DNA of 64,000 nt from Omphiscola glabra (GCA_964017045.1 OZ024796.1:26041010-26105009); one strand, 5' to 3'. Shown: positions 1 to 17,883, counted from the first letter of the stretch. The notes: generated by a model from the sequence alone, not told the origin. A program made the numbers and translations.

Positions 1-5499
<5,499 letters not shown>

Positions 5500-8400
5500 C
5501 TTTAGATCAGTATCTTTGCTCATTGGTCCAACACAAGTAAGCATCACAGAAAATACTGACATTCTGCTTTACAGCAATATATATATCTTACAAATGTGTG
5601 TGTGTATGTGTTATACATACACATATTTTAAAAGCTAAAAAAAAAATAACTATGAACAAATATCACAAAATAAGTAACATCGTAACAAAATATAATTTTG
5701 CACAAAATCTGTCAGCTATACGAATGTATTCACTGTAAAAGCCTGCTATCACAAAATCTATTTGCTCAGGACTCAAATTAAGGAAATTGACAAGTGATAT
5801 CTGAAAGTTATATGTTTTATATTAGGTTGGATTGAAAAACTATTGTTGATGTAATATTCTCTTCAGAGAAATGCGCTTTAAAATATTTAAAAAAGTAAGT
5901 AGATTTCTGTATAAGCTTTGTAAAAAAAGAAAATGTGGAGAAATCTGCTAACGACGTTAAAATTGCTGGGTGATATTTTTTACAAGTCACAGTTTATTGG
6001 GCTGATTGTAAATTTGTAAAATTGATCATATTGTGAGGACATACTTTTAAAACTAATTTATAATCTTCAGTAATATTTTAACTCTTTTTCTTTTTTTTGT
6101 GTGTCTTTTTCTTTCTTTTAAAATATTAGTTTTAAAGCAGCATCTACAAGATATTTGTGCATAATAATTAGTTTAATTTACTGTTTCAAATCTGTATAAT
6201 TTCAGTTGAATTTTAATTTAATGGTTGATTTTATTCATATTTTTTTCGGTCTTCATACCTTTGTAGCATTTTCCACATGTAGTACAACAAACTGGAAAGC
6301 GATAACTGCATAATATTTGTCATGTATGGATGTATGTGAATTTCTGTGCTTCAGGTGCACGTAGAAGCTCAATTCTCTACTCAATGTTTATAATGGACCT
6401 TTATTTGGATTTGATTGCTTTTGGTTACTTTATTGTTGGCTTTTATTTTTCTCTGCTTTTTTTTTTCTCTCTCTCCCTCTCTCTCGCTCTCAAGAGAGAA
6501 CAATTTTGTTCTATGGTTTCATCTATTAAACATTTTTTCTTGTGTTCATCTCCTGAGTTGTGTTTTTGTTGTGGCATGAATCTTATGATTTTTTTATTTT
6601 AAAAAAAAAATTGACCGAAAAAAAAACCTAATTGACCCAGAACGTGCTACCTTGACTGGAAACTTGTATAGACAAGATTTCTTGCAAGCAGTAAGTATGA
6701 AATGAGTCACAGCCCTCACCCCCTTTCTCATTGAGACCACAGACATAACATAGCATGAATGTGATAAAAAGACGTGCCACAAACACATTACTTTTTAAAT
6801 CTAACCAAATAAATTCATTTTCCTTTTTTTTTTCCTCTAACTAATTTGTGTCTAACTCAAGTCGTTTTTGTTTTGTCTGCTTTTGTCCTTTTAATACTAA
6901 TTTGTTGGAGTTGGACTCGCACTAATTTCTATCCACTAAACTAAGTAACCTGAAATTTTATGATTGAATTATTGGTATCTAATAAGTTGTGCTAACAGCT
7001 TTGAAAACTGTTGCATGGATTTCTGCTTATTAATATCAGTTTAATAATAAATCCACAAATTTTCTCTTACCTATCCGGTTTGATCGATTTGTTACAAGAT
7101 TTGTGAGGAATTGCTGAATTCTATTAGCAAATAATTGAGATCTTCCAATAACACAATTTGCTGATGAATTTTTGATGTTGTTGACAATTTTTTTATTCAT
7201 TCTCTCACATTTCTTTAAAAAATTCATCCATTTTTTTTTTTTTTTAGTGACAATGGTCACAAAAGTTGACACTCCAATATCTAGCTTTTTAACATTGGAT
7301 GGTTAATGCTAATATATAGGGCATAATTCCTTTAAAACTTAAGTCAGTTTTATCCTGTTAGAAACAGAGAGAGAAAAAAAAAATTTTGAAGCTCATGAAA
7401 AATTAATTCAGCACCATTCTTTGAAATATATTTTGTTTTAAAAATCAGTGAATAGCTAAAAGAAGTATTTTAAGAAGGAAGTGGTTTGAATGGCAAATCT
7501 CTCTATAATTGACCCCCCACCCACCATTACATTATATCGATAAGCATAACGTTAGTGGATTTGATGTATTGTAACGCTGCCCGATTCATGTCTTGGAAGG
7601 GGGCAGCTTTTGTTTTCTTGTCAATGCCAAATGTGATCATCTCTCAGTGTATTCACTGTGCTGTGAAGCTGGGACGCGTGTGCGAGAGGACTGGTGAGCA
7701 TGACAGGTGTGCGTCAGCTTGATGTGTGCGCATGCGTGAGTGTACACGAACGAGGGAACAAATAAACAAAACAAAACAAAATTTGACCAGGAAAAAAAGA
7801 AAAGAAAAAAGAAGTTGGCATCCGGCTGTTGTTGCGCCTTTTGGTGTGTAACGGGATGCCGGGTCGTCATTGTGTTCAGCTGCTCCCCAGTATCATTACA
7901 GCAAGTTCTTGATTTTCCTTCAATATTGTATATGATATCTTAGAGTGATGGCCTCGCTTTTTGTTGTGGAGATTTTATTGCTCCAACGTTATTAGTATTT
8001 ATACTGTTCATACACATTAAAAAAATTTAATAAACTTCACTAGGCAATCATGTTGAAACCAGTTATATGATGTACAATTATTGTTCTATTGTCTAATGTA
8101 ACGGCAAATATTTCTTTTTAAGACCCAACTCCCCCCCCCACCCCAAACTTCCAGCTTTCGTATCCCTCTCCAAGCCCCAACCCCTGTTTTAGGCTCAAGA
8201 CGCCTATTAATAATATATGCAATTCCATTTTTTATTGACTCCACACTATTTGTGGCAACTATACAATTTTTCAACTATGGTAGAAAATATTATGCTAATT
8301 ATGATTGGACAAACTATTACGGCGTTGGCGGTCTGAGCCACGCCTGACCACTGAAGCCTCTAAGCCACTAGCGTGGCTCTTCTGCTCTACTCTAGTCTGG

Positions 8401-10015
8401 GGCTTTACTTGACTGTATACTAGATATTTGTGTTCATTCCACGGACGCACCAAGCAGGACGATTTGCTTTCATTAAGTAGTCCTTCTTTTCTCCTACTTC
8501 TTAAACAAACCCAGTGTGTAGTTATTTTTCAATTCGTAGGCTCGTTTCCTTATATTCTGACACGCTTGGGTTTCTTTTTCCTCATACAGACTTATCCCAC
8601 GCATGTGCCGTCATTTTCTTTTTTTTTTTAAGATTAAAAAAAAAAAAAATCCAATTAGAATATGCTTTGGTGTCTTTTTAAAAAACAAAATATTTTCACC
8701 ATCCATTCAGCTCTCGGGGTCTGCTATTTTATTCACTCCAGTCGTTGTTCTCACTGTAGCTAAAAGCAATGCCCCCGAAGCTTGACTTCATTTCTACGAC
8801 CTATTTTGCTTCTCCGGTGGCGGCTTCAGAGATAGGTTGCACGTGGACGCGTGACTCTTCGCTGGCGGAAATTTGAAAAAAAACAAAAAAAACGAAGAGA
8901 CCTACAATGTGGCTTGATTTAAGGATTAGTCCTAAAAAAAAAAATTTAAATGCTGGAACCGCCACTGTGCTTTCTCAACGAAGTTCAGTTTGCCTAATAC
9001 TACAAAAATCAAATGTTCAAAGAATAGTCTTAAAACAACGAGTGAAAAAATAATCGTGAGTTTCCAGGAAACCTTTATTCAGATAAAGTGGTATTTTACT
9101 AGATGAAAAAAAAAAAGAGTTCACAAGGTCTTGATACATTTTCAGCAATTTTCGAAGATATCCCTTCCCCCAAATTTTGTTTCGTGTATCGTACGTTGGT
9201 TGTTTGAATAGTTTTTGATGACTCCATGTTTTTTATTAAACGTTTGGTGTTTATTGTTTTTTATTCAAAGTTTTGATTTTTTTGACTCCAATTCATTCCA
9301 ATGTTTGATCATATCACTCGGTTGGTCACCTTAGGTAGATTTTTACACTCGTGGGCCGTTCACCACTAGACCATGTTTTCAGCTGATCTCAAACCTCGTA
9401 GAGCTTAATAACCCCCCCCCCCCCCATCTCTAGAACAACTGATTTGATTTTCAAACTCCTAACAATTCTAATTTTAACATTTGGTTTCCGCCAATAATTT
9501 TTTTTCTTCTTTTGAACATTAAAACTATTTGGTAACTTTATTTCTCCCTTCCGATACTAACAGCTAAAAACCTACCTATGTGTGTTTTGATTACATTTTT
9601 AATTCTACTAAATATTCTCTCGATTTTGTGTGCTTCAGCCCATTCTGTTAGATTTTTTCCTATAATGTTACTTCACATTTAATTAATTGAGCTTAAACAC
9701 TGAGTTGTTCAGTTGTTGACCCCCCCCCCCTTTCCTTAATCTCCCCGCTTTCTTTGGTTGGTGTTATTTATTTATTATTTATTTCTTTTTTGGCTGAAGG
9801 TGCACATGTAAATGCACTGTTTAAATATTTATATATATAAAAATGAGAAAAAAAACAACAACATTTTGAAAGAAGCCATTTCCTTAACTGACTAGCTGTC
9901 TGCATCATGACGCTATACAGGCTCTAGACCGTTGTCCCGTTTATTAACAGTAGTTTGGTTGTATTGCAATATTTGTACTTTTACATGTGAAAACATTTAC
10001 AAAATAAAACACAAA
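5500..10015 (+). other. candidate 3' UTR and downstream region of the ELAV gene
   Basis: T-rich sequence with long poly-T and CT tracts (for example 6078-6118 and 6460-6500) and no supportable coding region. Possible poly(A) signals: ATTAAA at 6525, AATAAA at 6808, 7046, 8029 and 10003. Where the transcript ends cannot be told from sequence. ELAV genes often have long U-rich 3' UTRs that the protein itself binds, so a multi-kb UTR with several ends would fit, but this is inference. Confidence 0.5.
9766..9784 (+). promoter_or_regulatory. AU-rich element (three ATTTA pentamers)
   Basis: Overlapping ATTTA pentamers start at 9766, 9770 and 9777 inside a T-rich stretch. AU-rich elements of this form are the classic binding sites of ELAV/Hu proteins. 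It counts only if the ELAV transcript reaches this far. Confidence 0.35.
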
Positions 10016-10858
10016 AAAATGTATGGCAAAGTTGAGTTTTGCTTTGTATTTCTTAACTTCTCTTGTGACATAGCCATCTCACAGATTGGGGAGTTGAATC
10101 TGTTGCCCAAATGACACGCTGATAGTGACCATAGGGGGTTGGGGAGGTTAGGGGGCTTGATCGATTTGAATAACTTTAAGGGCCCCATCGCAACATTCCG
10201 ATTCAAGATACCTTATGGCAGTAGCCCACTCTTTAAAAAAATGCTTTTGCGCCCCATGGCAATAAACCGACTAGTTGGCTCATTGACGTTAGACTTGCTG
10301 TTATTTGGCTGTCGACGATTAACCGGCTATCTTGGGTTTAGCAAAGCTATAGACTGTTTGACTTTTCTTCTATAGATAATAGTTTAGTCGGAATGAGTTG
10401 ATGCGATTAATAACACCGTTCTATTGACATGTTTGCTGTGACCAACCTCTGCACACACTTGGAACTAACGAATCACTTGATGGATGACACATTATGCTAT
10501 TTATGTTTCATGTTTTTTTTTGTTCCTTCCAACATCAGGCTGTCAATGTCCGTCTACACCGCATCTAGTAACGGTATTGATCCCATAGTAAATGTACGGT
10601 ATTGTGTTGTATAGTCGGTGGTGGATTCATGGCCGTGTTACTCATCCGTAAATTTGTTTTTCTTTCTGAGACGATATGAATACTTTTTAAAAAAAAAAAA
10701 GATAAATCTAGACGTAGCACTTTAGCTAACTGTTTCAATGCACGCGTGTCAGATTATGATGAGTCTTTGTTGTATTGCCTTTGAGTCCGCCACTGCTTGT
10801 ACTCGTGAAATATTTGTTTCTATATTCAGTCATAGTAGCGTGCTTCTGAGCGTGAACG
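10016..10858. other. intergenic, nothing recognised
   Basis: No tandem array, transposon end or gene signature seen. Open frames of 60-78 codons on both strands overlap and have no recognisable domain. Confidence 0.6.
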
Positions 10859-11174
10859 AAATAGGGTTTGTCATTTAAGGGCGGAAATCTGTTATTAGAA
10901 CATCCGGACATTCAGTCTGGCCAGTATCATTAATATATCAATAAAACATACTGGTATTCCATTTGGCCAGTCTCTCAACAGTTGTTCGGTACTTTTACGT
11001 TAATGTAAGCTAGCATAGTGGGTCTTAACCTATTCGAAAACATATTTACAACTTTATTTTACGAAATATTTTACAAGTTGTTACTGCTCAATATATTTGA
11101 AAATCTATTGTTCGAAGCTATTAGTAACAATAAAATGTGACTTTTCCGGTCTTAGAAATGACAAACCCTATTTG
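10859..11174. mobile_element. MITE with 18-bp terminal inverted repeats, copy 1
   Basis: It starts AAATAGGGTTTGTCATTT and ends with the exact inverse complement. About 316 bp, A+T-rich inside, non-coding. A second diverged copy lies at 12,315-12,652. Internal matches include the TTGGCCAGTCTCTCAACAG block and TTTTCCGGTCTTAGAAATGA near the right end. I see no clear target-site duplication, so the superfamily is not assigned. Confidence 0.75.
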
Positions 11175-11385
11175 ACAGGAACCAAGAAGTCTCAGCACGA
11201 TGCTGGGATTTCAACAGTTTTCTAAACATTACTGTATAATAAAGATGTTCATTAGAGTGTCAGGGACGCAACTTGTTTTGGACAGAGCTTGAGAGCGAAT
11301 GAGGAAATGTTGTTTATTTTCCTCCAAAAACGTAAGAGCTGAGTTAGTGATAATAAAAATTGTAATATGTAAGCAAACATATAGA

Positions 11386-11560
11386 CGGTGACGTAATAAC
11401 GGCTTGGCATTGGGACAGTAGCCAAGGGCGCCGGCCTGCGCCGGCCTGCGCCAGTTCAAAAGGGCACAGGTAAATCTCCAAATTTTTAATTTTTTATTTA
11501 AATATCAAGGGCGCCAAAAATAAATTAGCCAAGGGCGTTAAAAACCCAGTTACGCCTCTG
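11386..11560. mobile_element. hAT-like MITE ending in GTTACGCCTCTG, copy 1
   Basis: 175-bp repeat flanked by a perfect 8-bp direct repeat CATATAGA (11378-11385 and 11561-11568), the hallmark of hAT-type insertion. The right end is GTTACGCCTCTG; the left end is its decayed inverse. A related copy lies at 16,472-16,635. Contains a short internal duplication, CCGGCCTGCG twice. Confidence 0.75.
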
Positions 11561-11568
11561 CATATAGA

Positions 11569-11904
11569 AATGGATTTCTCTCTCCATCCCCCAGCCCCGG
11601 GCGCCAAAAAAAAAGAAAAGAAAATACGGAAGTCTAAAAAGCATCTTGCGATTAATAATCCAGACGGGGGCATTCCCAAAGCCTCTGTTGCCTGATTTGT
11701 GGCTCCGGCCCAATGAAAGGATAAGTTCACATTTTAAACGACAGCCACGGGTCTAATTTTTCAGGATATTTTAACATTTTTATATGTCGTAGTATAATAT
11801 TCCAACTCTGGCCTAACGCAAGTCACTCCTGATGAACGGCTCCGAACTCTGCAGCACTCTAAAAGTATGATCCAGTTTTAATGCAGTCATTTTAATTTTA
11901 CACG
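11569..11904. other. intergenic, nothing recognised
   Basis: Non-coding stretch between two repeats. It contains a short segment (about 11,590-11,612) resembling internal sequence of the neighbouring MITEs (GGGCGCC), too short to classify. Confidence 0.5.
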
Positions 11905-12288
11905 GCAATTGAGGAAGCTGTTCCTGGGCAACCGTTTCGTTCCAGCTGCTTTGTAAATTAGTTGTGAGGTAGAAACCCACTGTAGAAATCATTTAGAGGG
12001 CGTCTGACTTTGCCCCTGTATGGGAGGGGGAAGATTTAAGGACGTAAATATACCATCCTGGACTCCAGGGAAAGTCGACTGCTGACGTTGTGAGAGCATC
12101 GTCACCGGCCAACCGGATGTCCTTGGGATGGGGTGGCCTCAGTTGGTGTTGGCGCGGGCTGTCCTGGCAAAGGGATATCTCCAACGTGCCTCTTCGCGGC
12201 CCGATTCTCGTGTCTTAGGGATGTGCTTTGAGGAGGGCGTAAAGAGCTTGGTACTAGCTCGACGGCCCGCTGACGCCATTTCCTAATG
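11905..12288 (+). mobile_element. GC-rich retroposon family R1, 5'-truncated copy
   Basis: About 384 bp that align with the 3' half of copies at 24,008-24,754 (-) and 63,004-63,722 (+). Shared blocks include GGCAACCGTTTCGT, TTAGAGGGCGTC and the 3' end CTCGACGGCCCGCTGACGCC followed by ATTTCCTAATG. It lacks the 5' half, as expected for target-primed reverse transcription. No coding potential conserved between copies was found. Confidence 0.7.
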
Positions 12289-12314
12289 TACAATTTCAAC
12301 AGGACTTGGATGTT

Positions 12315-12652
12315 AATAGGGTTTGTCATTTTACGGCAGAAATATTTCATAGAAAATCCGGGTATACAGTCTGGCAAATTCATATTAAGATATTAATAAA
12401 ACATACGGGTATTCCGTTTGGCCAATCTCTCAACAGATGTTCGATGCTTTAACGTTAAGACAGTGAGTCTTAACCTACACAAAAACGTGTACAACTTTAT
12501 TTTACAAACAAATTGTTACTGCTATATATATTTTCGGAAATATATTGTTAGAAGCCATGTTTTACGAAAATATTGTCTAAAAATGATAATAAAAACATTA
12601 CGTTATGCGATGTGACGTTTTCCGGTCTTAGAAATGACAAACTTTATACTTA
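12315..12652. mobile_element. MITE with AATAGGGTTTGTCATTT ends, copy 2
   Basis: Diverged copy of the element at 10,859-11,174, in the same orientation. Left end AATAGGGTTTGTCATTT is intact; the right end has decayed to GACAAACTTTAT. It lies only 26 bp after the 3' end of the R1 copy. Confidence 0.7.
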
Positions 12653-13974
12653 TTTTAGGCTGAGCTCATGGTCTAGACGAGATAATGTTATTTTAAACAA
12701 GGTGAGCTTAGTTTTGGGGGAAGCGGAGGTGCGGGTTAGGAATTGGAAGCAATCTTTCGCACAATCATAACACAAACGAAAAAAAAAATTGAGTTGAGTC
12801 AGTTGTACTTGAATTTTTTTATTTTTTTTTAAAGTGTTGTTGTCAAAAACACGGGTAGGTTAGCTTTGTGTTGTTTCAAATCGCGGAATAATAATCAATT
12901 CAAATAGTTGATTAAAGAAGAGAGTTGATTTGGATTTATTAACGTAACATTTCGCACAATAACGTTTTTAGTAATGACTTGAAATTACCCACCAAACAAT
13001 GGTGGCGGCAATACGTGAACTTCCCATCTACTAAAGGTACTTAACAAAATATGCATTCAAGGAACGCACTTAATGAAAACGTACCAAGTAGCGCTAACGT
13101 AGAGGACGACACATGTTATATAACACAAAAATAGGACATTTTGGAGCTGCCCTTATCACATATAACGATATGTAACATTTCTTGCATGCACCCCCCTCCC
13201 CCCAATTTAAACAGAATAAAGTCCAATAACAAGCCGAAGCAAGCAAATTTCAAGTGAAAAGCCATATATATATATATTAGTATTACAAAAGATATGCTAA
13301 TCAATATACGAAAATAATACATATTCTTTTTTTTTAAAATCTATGATAGATAATTTCGTAAATTTGAGAAGCAGAATTTTTTTTTTTCAAAAATAAGAAT
13401 TACTATAAAAAATAAAATTTTGTTATCTTTTTTTTAAAATAACATTTATCTTTACCACCCTCAACCCACCCCTATAACACAATACAACAAAATGATAAGC
13501 CACCATTACCCCCCCCCCCCCAAACCTTTTCGCGTTATATCTAATGTGCACGGCCCCTAAAGGGAATTTTATTCTGTGCGCCTATTGATCACAGCATTAC
13601 AGACACACATTCATACATTCCTAGAGAATTACTGTGTGTGATTATCGACAACGAAAATTCCATCCCCGTTGAAGGGTGTCATATTCTGAAAACAAAGAAA
13701 CATATTTTAAACCATTGGGAGTAATTTTAAATGGATGCAAATTTTGAGCTCAGTAGGTCTCGACAAATGGTTTATTTTTAGACGCGTTCACTCGTAAGTC
13801 AGCAGTATCTAGCTAGTAATAAAAATAGAATGTTGCTTGTCGTTGTCTGAGACAGTCTCACAAAGAGTAATAAATAGCCTCAAAAAACAACTTCACACAC
13901 TTACCTCACTAAAAGATGATAATTTTTTTTTTTTTTTTAACTTTTCCCGAAGAGCCACACTAACCAGTGGCGTA
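12653..13974. other. intergenic, A+T-rich, nothing recognised
   Basis: Contains poly-T, poly-A and poly-C runs (for example 13,510-13,521) and short TA repeats (13,264-13,276). No gene or transposon signature. Confidence 0.6.
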
Positions 13975-14131
13975 GCGAGCTTAACTCGCGCCCGGGGCAC
14001 AATACCTTTTTAGCGTCCCCCCCCCCATTCGAAAACCATACAATATTATATGTAAAATATACCATTTGGCGCCCCTTTGTGAGTAGCGCCCGGGGCATGA
14101 TGCCCCCTTGTCCCCCCTCGCTACGCCACTG
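13975..14131 (+). mobile_element. hAT MITE family CAGTGGCGTAGCGAG, copy 1
   Basis: 157 bp with perfect 15-bp terminal inverted repeats (CAGTGGCGTAGCGAG). Flanks ACACTAAC and CCACTAAC agree at 7 of 8 bases, an 8-bp target-site duplication with one mutation. Internal blocks GCGCCCGGGGCA occur twice. Three more copies are in the window. Confidence 0.9.
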
Positions 14132-14171
14132 CCACTAACCTCATATTTTGTTGTGCTATCTCATATCTTTA

Positions 14172-14280
14172 GAAAGTTTCAGTTCGAAAGCTATCCCTAT
14201 AACAGTTCGAAAGCTATCCCTATAACAGTTCGAAAGCTATCCCTATAACAGTTCGAAAGCTATCCCTATAACAGTTTGAG
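14172..14280. repeat. 23-bp tandem repeat, about 4.3 copies
   Basis: Nearly identical units around TTCGAAAGCTATCCCTATAA. Very low divergence between units points to recent expansion. Confidence 0.9.
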
Positions 14281-14399
14281 ATGTGCTTGGTGATTTAAAA
14301 ATTTTTTTTTTATCGCACCCAGTATACTATACAGTTGCACTATTTCTCACAATTTGAGAATGTTCCTGTCAGAGACCTACTATGGTGAAACTTTCTCAA

Positions 14400-14555
14400 A
14401 ACGTTCTCAACCAACTCATGCCTAACCCACTTAACCTACTCTTGCCTAATCAACTTAACCGACTCTTGCCTAATCTACTTATTAACCGACTCCTGCAAAA
14501 ACCTACTTAACCTACTCTCGCCTAACCTACTTAAACGACTAATCTACTTAAACGA
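14400..14555. repeat. degenerate tandem repeat (CTAAC/CTACTTAA)
   Basis: Loose repeats of CCTACTTAACC and GACTCTTGCCTAAT with spacing of about 22-30 bp. More diverged than the neighbouring 23-bp array. Confidence 0.65.
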
Positions 14556-14917
14556 AAACTTGTCATCATTCCGTTTTCAGATGCATGTTATTAAAAAAAC
14601 AAAAAAACAAGCGATGTAGCCTATTTGATTTTTTAAATTAAAAAAAAAAATAAAAAAAAAAAATTGAATGAAATGTTATAACAAATTTTAAAAAAAAATA
14701 AGGCTATTAAGTTAAGAGAATAACCTCTCTATTAAAATATCTTACGTTGACTGTCGTTGAATTTTAAAAACGTCACTGACAAGCACCGCTGCCCGCTAGG
14801 TGTTTTATCTACCGGTGTGTAGGCCTAGAAGTATTGATTTTTCTAGTCTCGGTAGCATTTTCGGGCTACGGCAGAGTTTTATTTTTGTATTTGAACGACT
14901 TAAAACACGTGAAGCAC

Positions 14918-15097
14918 CAGTAGCGTAGCGAGCTTAACTCGCGCCCGGGGCATAATACCTTTTTAGCGCGCCCCCCCCTATTTGAAAACCATACAATATT
15001 ATATGTAAAATATACCATTTGGCTCCCCTTTGTGAGTAGCGCCCGGGGCATGATGCCCCCCTTGCCCCCCCCTTGCCCCCCCCTCACTACGCCACTG
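14918..15097 (+). mobile_element. hAT MITE family CAGTGGCGTAGCGAG, copy 2
   Basis: 180 bp, same orientation as copy 1, flanked by a perfect 8-bp duplication TGAAGCAC (14,910-14,917 and 15,098-15,105). The poly-C part before the right end is expanded relative to copy 1. Confidence 0.92.
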
Positions 15098-15105
15098 TGA
15101 AGCAC

Positions 15106-15945
15106 ATCCAACATGCGGGAACTAATCTATAAATATATATTTAATTTATCATTAATGTCTAAAATGAAACAGAAATTTAAAAAAAAAAGATATAAATTAT
15201 TTGACCAGTAGAGAAAGTATAACCAAGGAATTTCATGTCCCGTTTTCCCCACGGACACCATTGGTAAACTAGTAAACCATTTAAATTCGTGGCATTTAAT
15301 GGTGTACTGTGTCCCATTCATGGATCCACCCCCGGAGCCTTATGCCTTATACTCAAAGAACAAAACAACAAACAAAAAGTGTCCGAGCACTTAAGGCTAA
15401 TGATATCTCATCCACACCCCTCCCCCCTCTTTACCCATGAGTCTCGTTGGCGTAATATGCCAGGTATGCCACACGTCAATCAGTAAATAAACGCCAGTGT
15501 TTGTATTCCAGCCCTTGAAGTCGTACGGTTGGTGTCACAACAGACGGACGCGTACTTCTTACACTTTACTTACATCGAGTTTACGGGGGGGGGGGGGGGG
15601 GGGGGGCGTGTTCGTTTGTCAGGAATTGCGCTCACATTCAGATTACGACAAACAAACAAACAAAACAGGCTTAATTCTAGAAGCAAATGCTCATCCAGTC
15701 CTAGGGAAAACAAAAATATTTCTCCGGATGAAGAGCGGATTGGGAGTCAACATGTTTCTAGTGAACCATGTTGCATTCACATGACGATGCGTTTTGAAAG
15801 GAAATAGTGGAATGGATTTTGTGACTGCTAGATTTAGTAAACGTGTCATCGCTACTGTAAGTGAATCTTTAATACATGGGGTGTGATTGTAATGTAGATA
15901 CACCTGTCATTGGTGTAGTGGGTGTGAACACCCGCACAGGCGGAT
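15106..15945. other. intergenic with a 22-nt G run
   Basis: No gene recognised. A run of 22 G at 15,585-15,606 interrupts two overlapping open frames that have no family signature. Confidence 0.6.
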
Positions 15946-16468
15946 AAGGTATCTAAACATGGTATTGGTGGAGTAGGCCGTTATCTACACCTTGTATTGG
16001 TGGAGTAGGCCGCTATCTACACCTTGTATTGGTGGAGTAGGCCGTTATCTACACCTTGTATTGGTGGAGTAGGCCGTTATCTACACCTTGTATTGGTGGA
16101 GTAGGCCGTTATCTACACCTTGTATTGGTGGAGTAGGACGTTATCTACACCTTGTATTGGTAGAGTAGGCCGTTATCTACACCTTGTATTGGTAGAGTAG
16201 GCCGTTATCTACATCTTGTATTGGTAGAGTAGGCCGTTATCTACACCTTGTATTAGTGGAGTAGTCATCTACACCTGTTTTTGGTAGAGTGGGTAGTTAT
16301 CTACACCTGGCATTAGTGGAGGAGTTACTTACACCTGGTATTGGTGGAGCTGGTAGTAATCTACCCCTGGTATTGGTGGTGCAGGTAGTTATCTACACCT
16401 GGTATTTGTGTAGTAGGTATATATCTATACCGGGTATTAGTGGAGTAGGTATATATTTACACCCGGTC
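15946..16468. repeat. 32-bp minisatellite, about 16 copies
   Basis: Units around TATTGGTGGAGTAGGCCGTT separated by ATCTACACC. Central units are almost identical, and those at the right end are diverged. The array stops directly beside a hAT-like MITE. Confidence 0.95.
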
Positions 16469-16471
16469 ATA

Positions 16472-16635
16472 CCTACGCGTAACAACGGCTTGGCATTGGG
16501 GCAGTTGCCAAGAGCACCGGCCTGCGTCAGTTCAAAAGGGCGCCGCTAAATCTCTAATTTTTAAATTTTTATTTGAATATCAAGAGCGCCAAAAATAAAT
16601 TAGCCAAGGGCGTTTAAGACCCAGTTACGCCTCTG
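16472..16635. mobile_element. hAT-like MITE ending in GTTACGCCTCTG, copy 2
   Basis: Same family and orientation as 11,386-11,560. The right end is intact, the left end decayed and abutting the minisatellite. No target-site duplication remains. Confidence 0.7.
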
Positions 16636-17642
16636 ATTGAGAGTATGTTACAAATAATTCTAAATGTTTTAAAGAAAGTATGGTTCAATAATGAGTTCAA
16701 TAGCGCGCAAAAATATAATTCCCGATTTTATATAACACAACTGGCGCGTAATATTTTCTTTTTGGACAATGAAATTGGAAATCGTCTCAATTTAAGTATG
16801 GTGTAAAAAAATATATTCGGTTTAAAAATAGTTGGACATCAGCGTATTTAATATAGTTCATGGGCTTGAAATAAAAAGTGTGCAGTGACGTATCGTGGAT
16901 GGAAGGGGTGTTGCAAAATTGGGATTTTTAGATGTGCGGTTACTTGATTTCACGTCTTGTCACGTAACTTTAGTATACTATAGATGGGAAGTTCACGCAT
17001 TGCTGTTGCCAATGTTTAGCGTGCTATACCTAGTAATTAATAATGTTCAAGAGGCAATCCTTTTCTTTTTCCTTAAAATATGTCTTTTTAAAAGCTTTGT
17101 ACTAAAATTATAGTAAGAAACGAAGTGAGAAAACTTAAATTATTCATTATTTAAAGCGCTTCCACTGAAAAGAAAAAAAAGGATAAAAAAAGAAGTCTCG
17201 AAAACATTACCGCAACCTTTATAAAACTTTACCCCGGGTCTGAACAGGATGATGGTAAAGATGTTATCATGGCTCACCAAGATAAGCGGTGCATGGGATA
17301 CACACCTTGAGACATCGGGAGGGAAGTAAGGCGGGGGCAGTGAGCTGTTGTCTTGAAGCGCGAAGCTGTTTAATCTTACTGCACTACAGCCCCCCCACCC
17401 CCCAGTTTCTATTTTTCTCCCTTTAAATCGTCTGCGTTGGGTCTTTCGTTGAATTTTTTAAATAGGGTAAATCCGATTTTAGTTATTGCTTTTAAAAAAA
17501 AAATACCTGGTTTGGTTATGCGACGTAACTTTCATTTTGTTAAAAATGTCGGTGGTCGTAGCTAGAGTGTACGAATTCCAGGTGCAAGTAATATTTTTTC
17601 GCCCCTCCCCCTCTTTTCAAATCATAAACACATTATTTACAT
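16636..17642. other. intergenic, nothing recognised
   Basis: A+T-rich. No repeat structure, transposon end or coding family seen. Confidence 0.6.
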
Positions 17643-17839
17643 CAGTGGTTCTCAACCTTTATAATGCCGCGACCCTTTAATACAGTTGCCCATGTTGTGG
17701 CGACCCCCAACCACAAAATTATTTTTGTGGCTAATTCATAACTGAAGAGTATATGTGTTTTCCGATCGTCTTGAGCGACCCCTGTGAAAGGGTCCTTTGA
17801 CCCACAAAGGGGTAGCGACCCACAGGTTGGGAACCGCTG
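17643..17839 (+). mobile_element. SPIN-like hAT MITE, copy A
   Basis: 197 bp starting CAGTGGTTCTCAACC and ending GGTTGGGAACCGCTG, flanked by a perfect 8-bp duplication ATTTACAT (17,635-17,642 and 17,840-17,847). Internal TGTTGTGGCGACCCCCAACC and GTGTTTTCCGAT blocks match, from memory, SPIN-type (hAT) elements known for horizontal transfer among animals. Confidence 0.9.
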
Positions 17840-17883
17840 ATTTACATCAATAAAATACCATCAATGAACCATAATGTCTAAAA

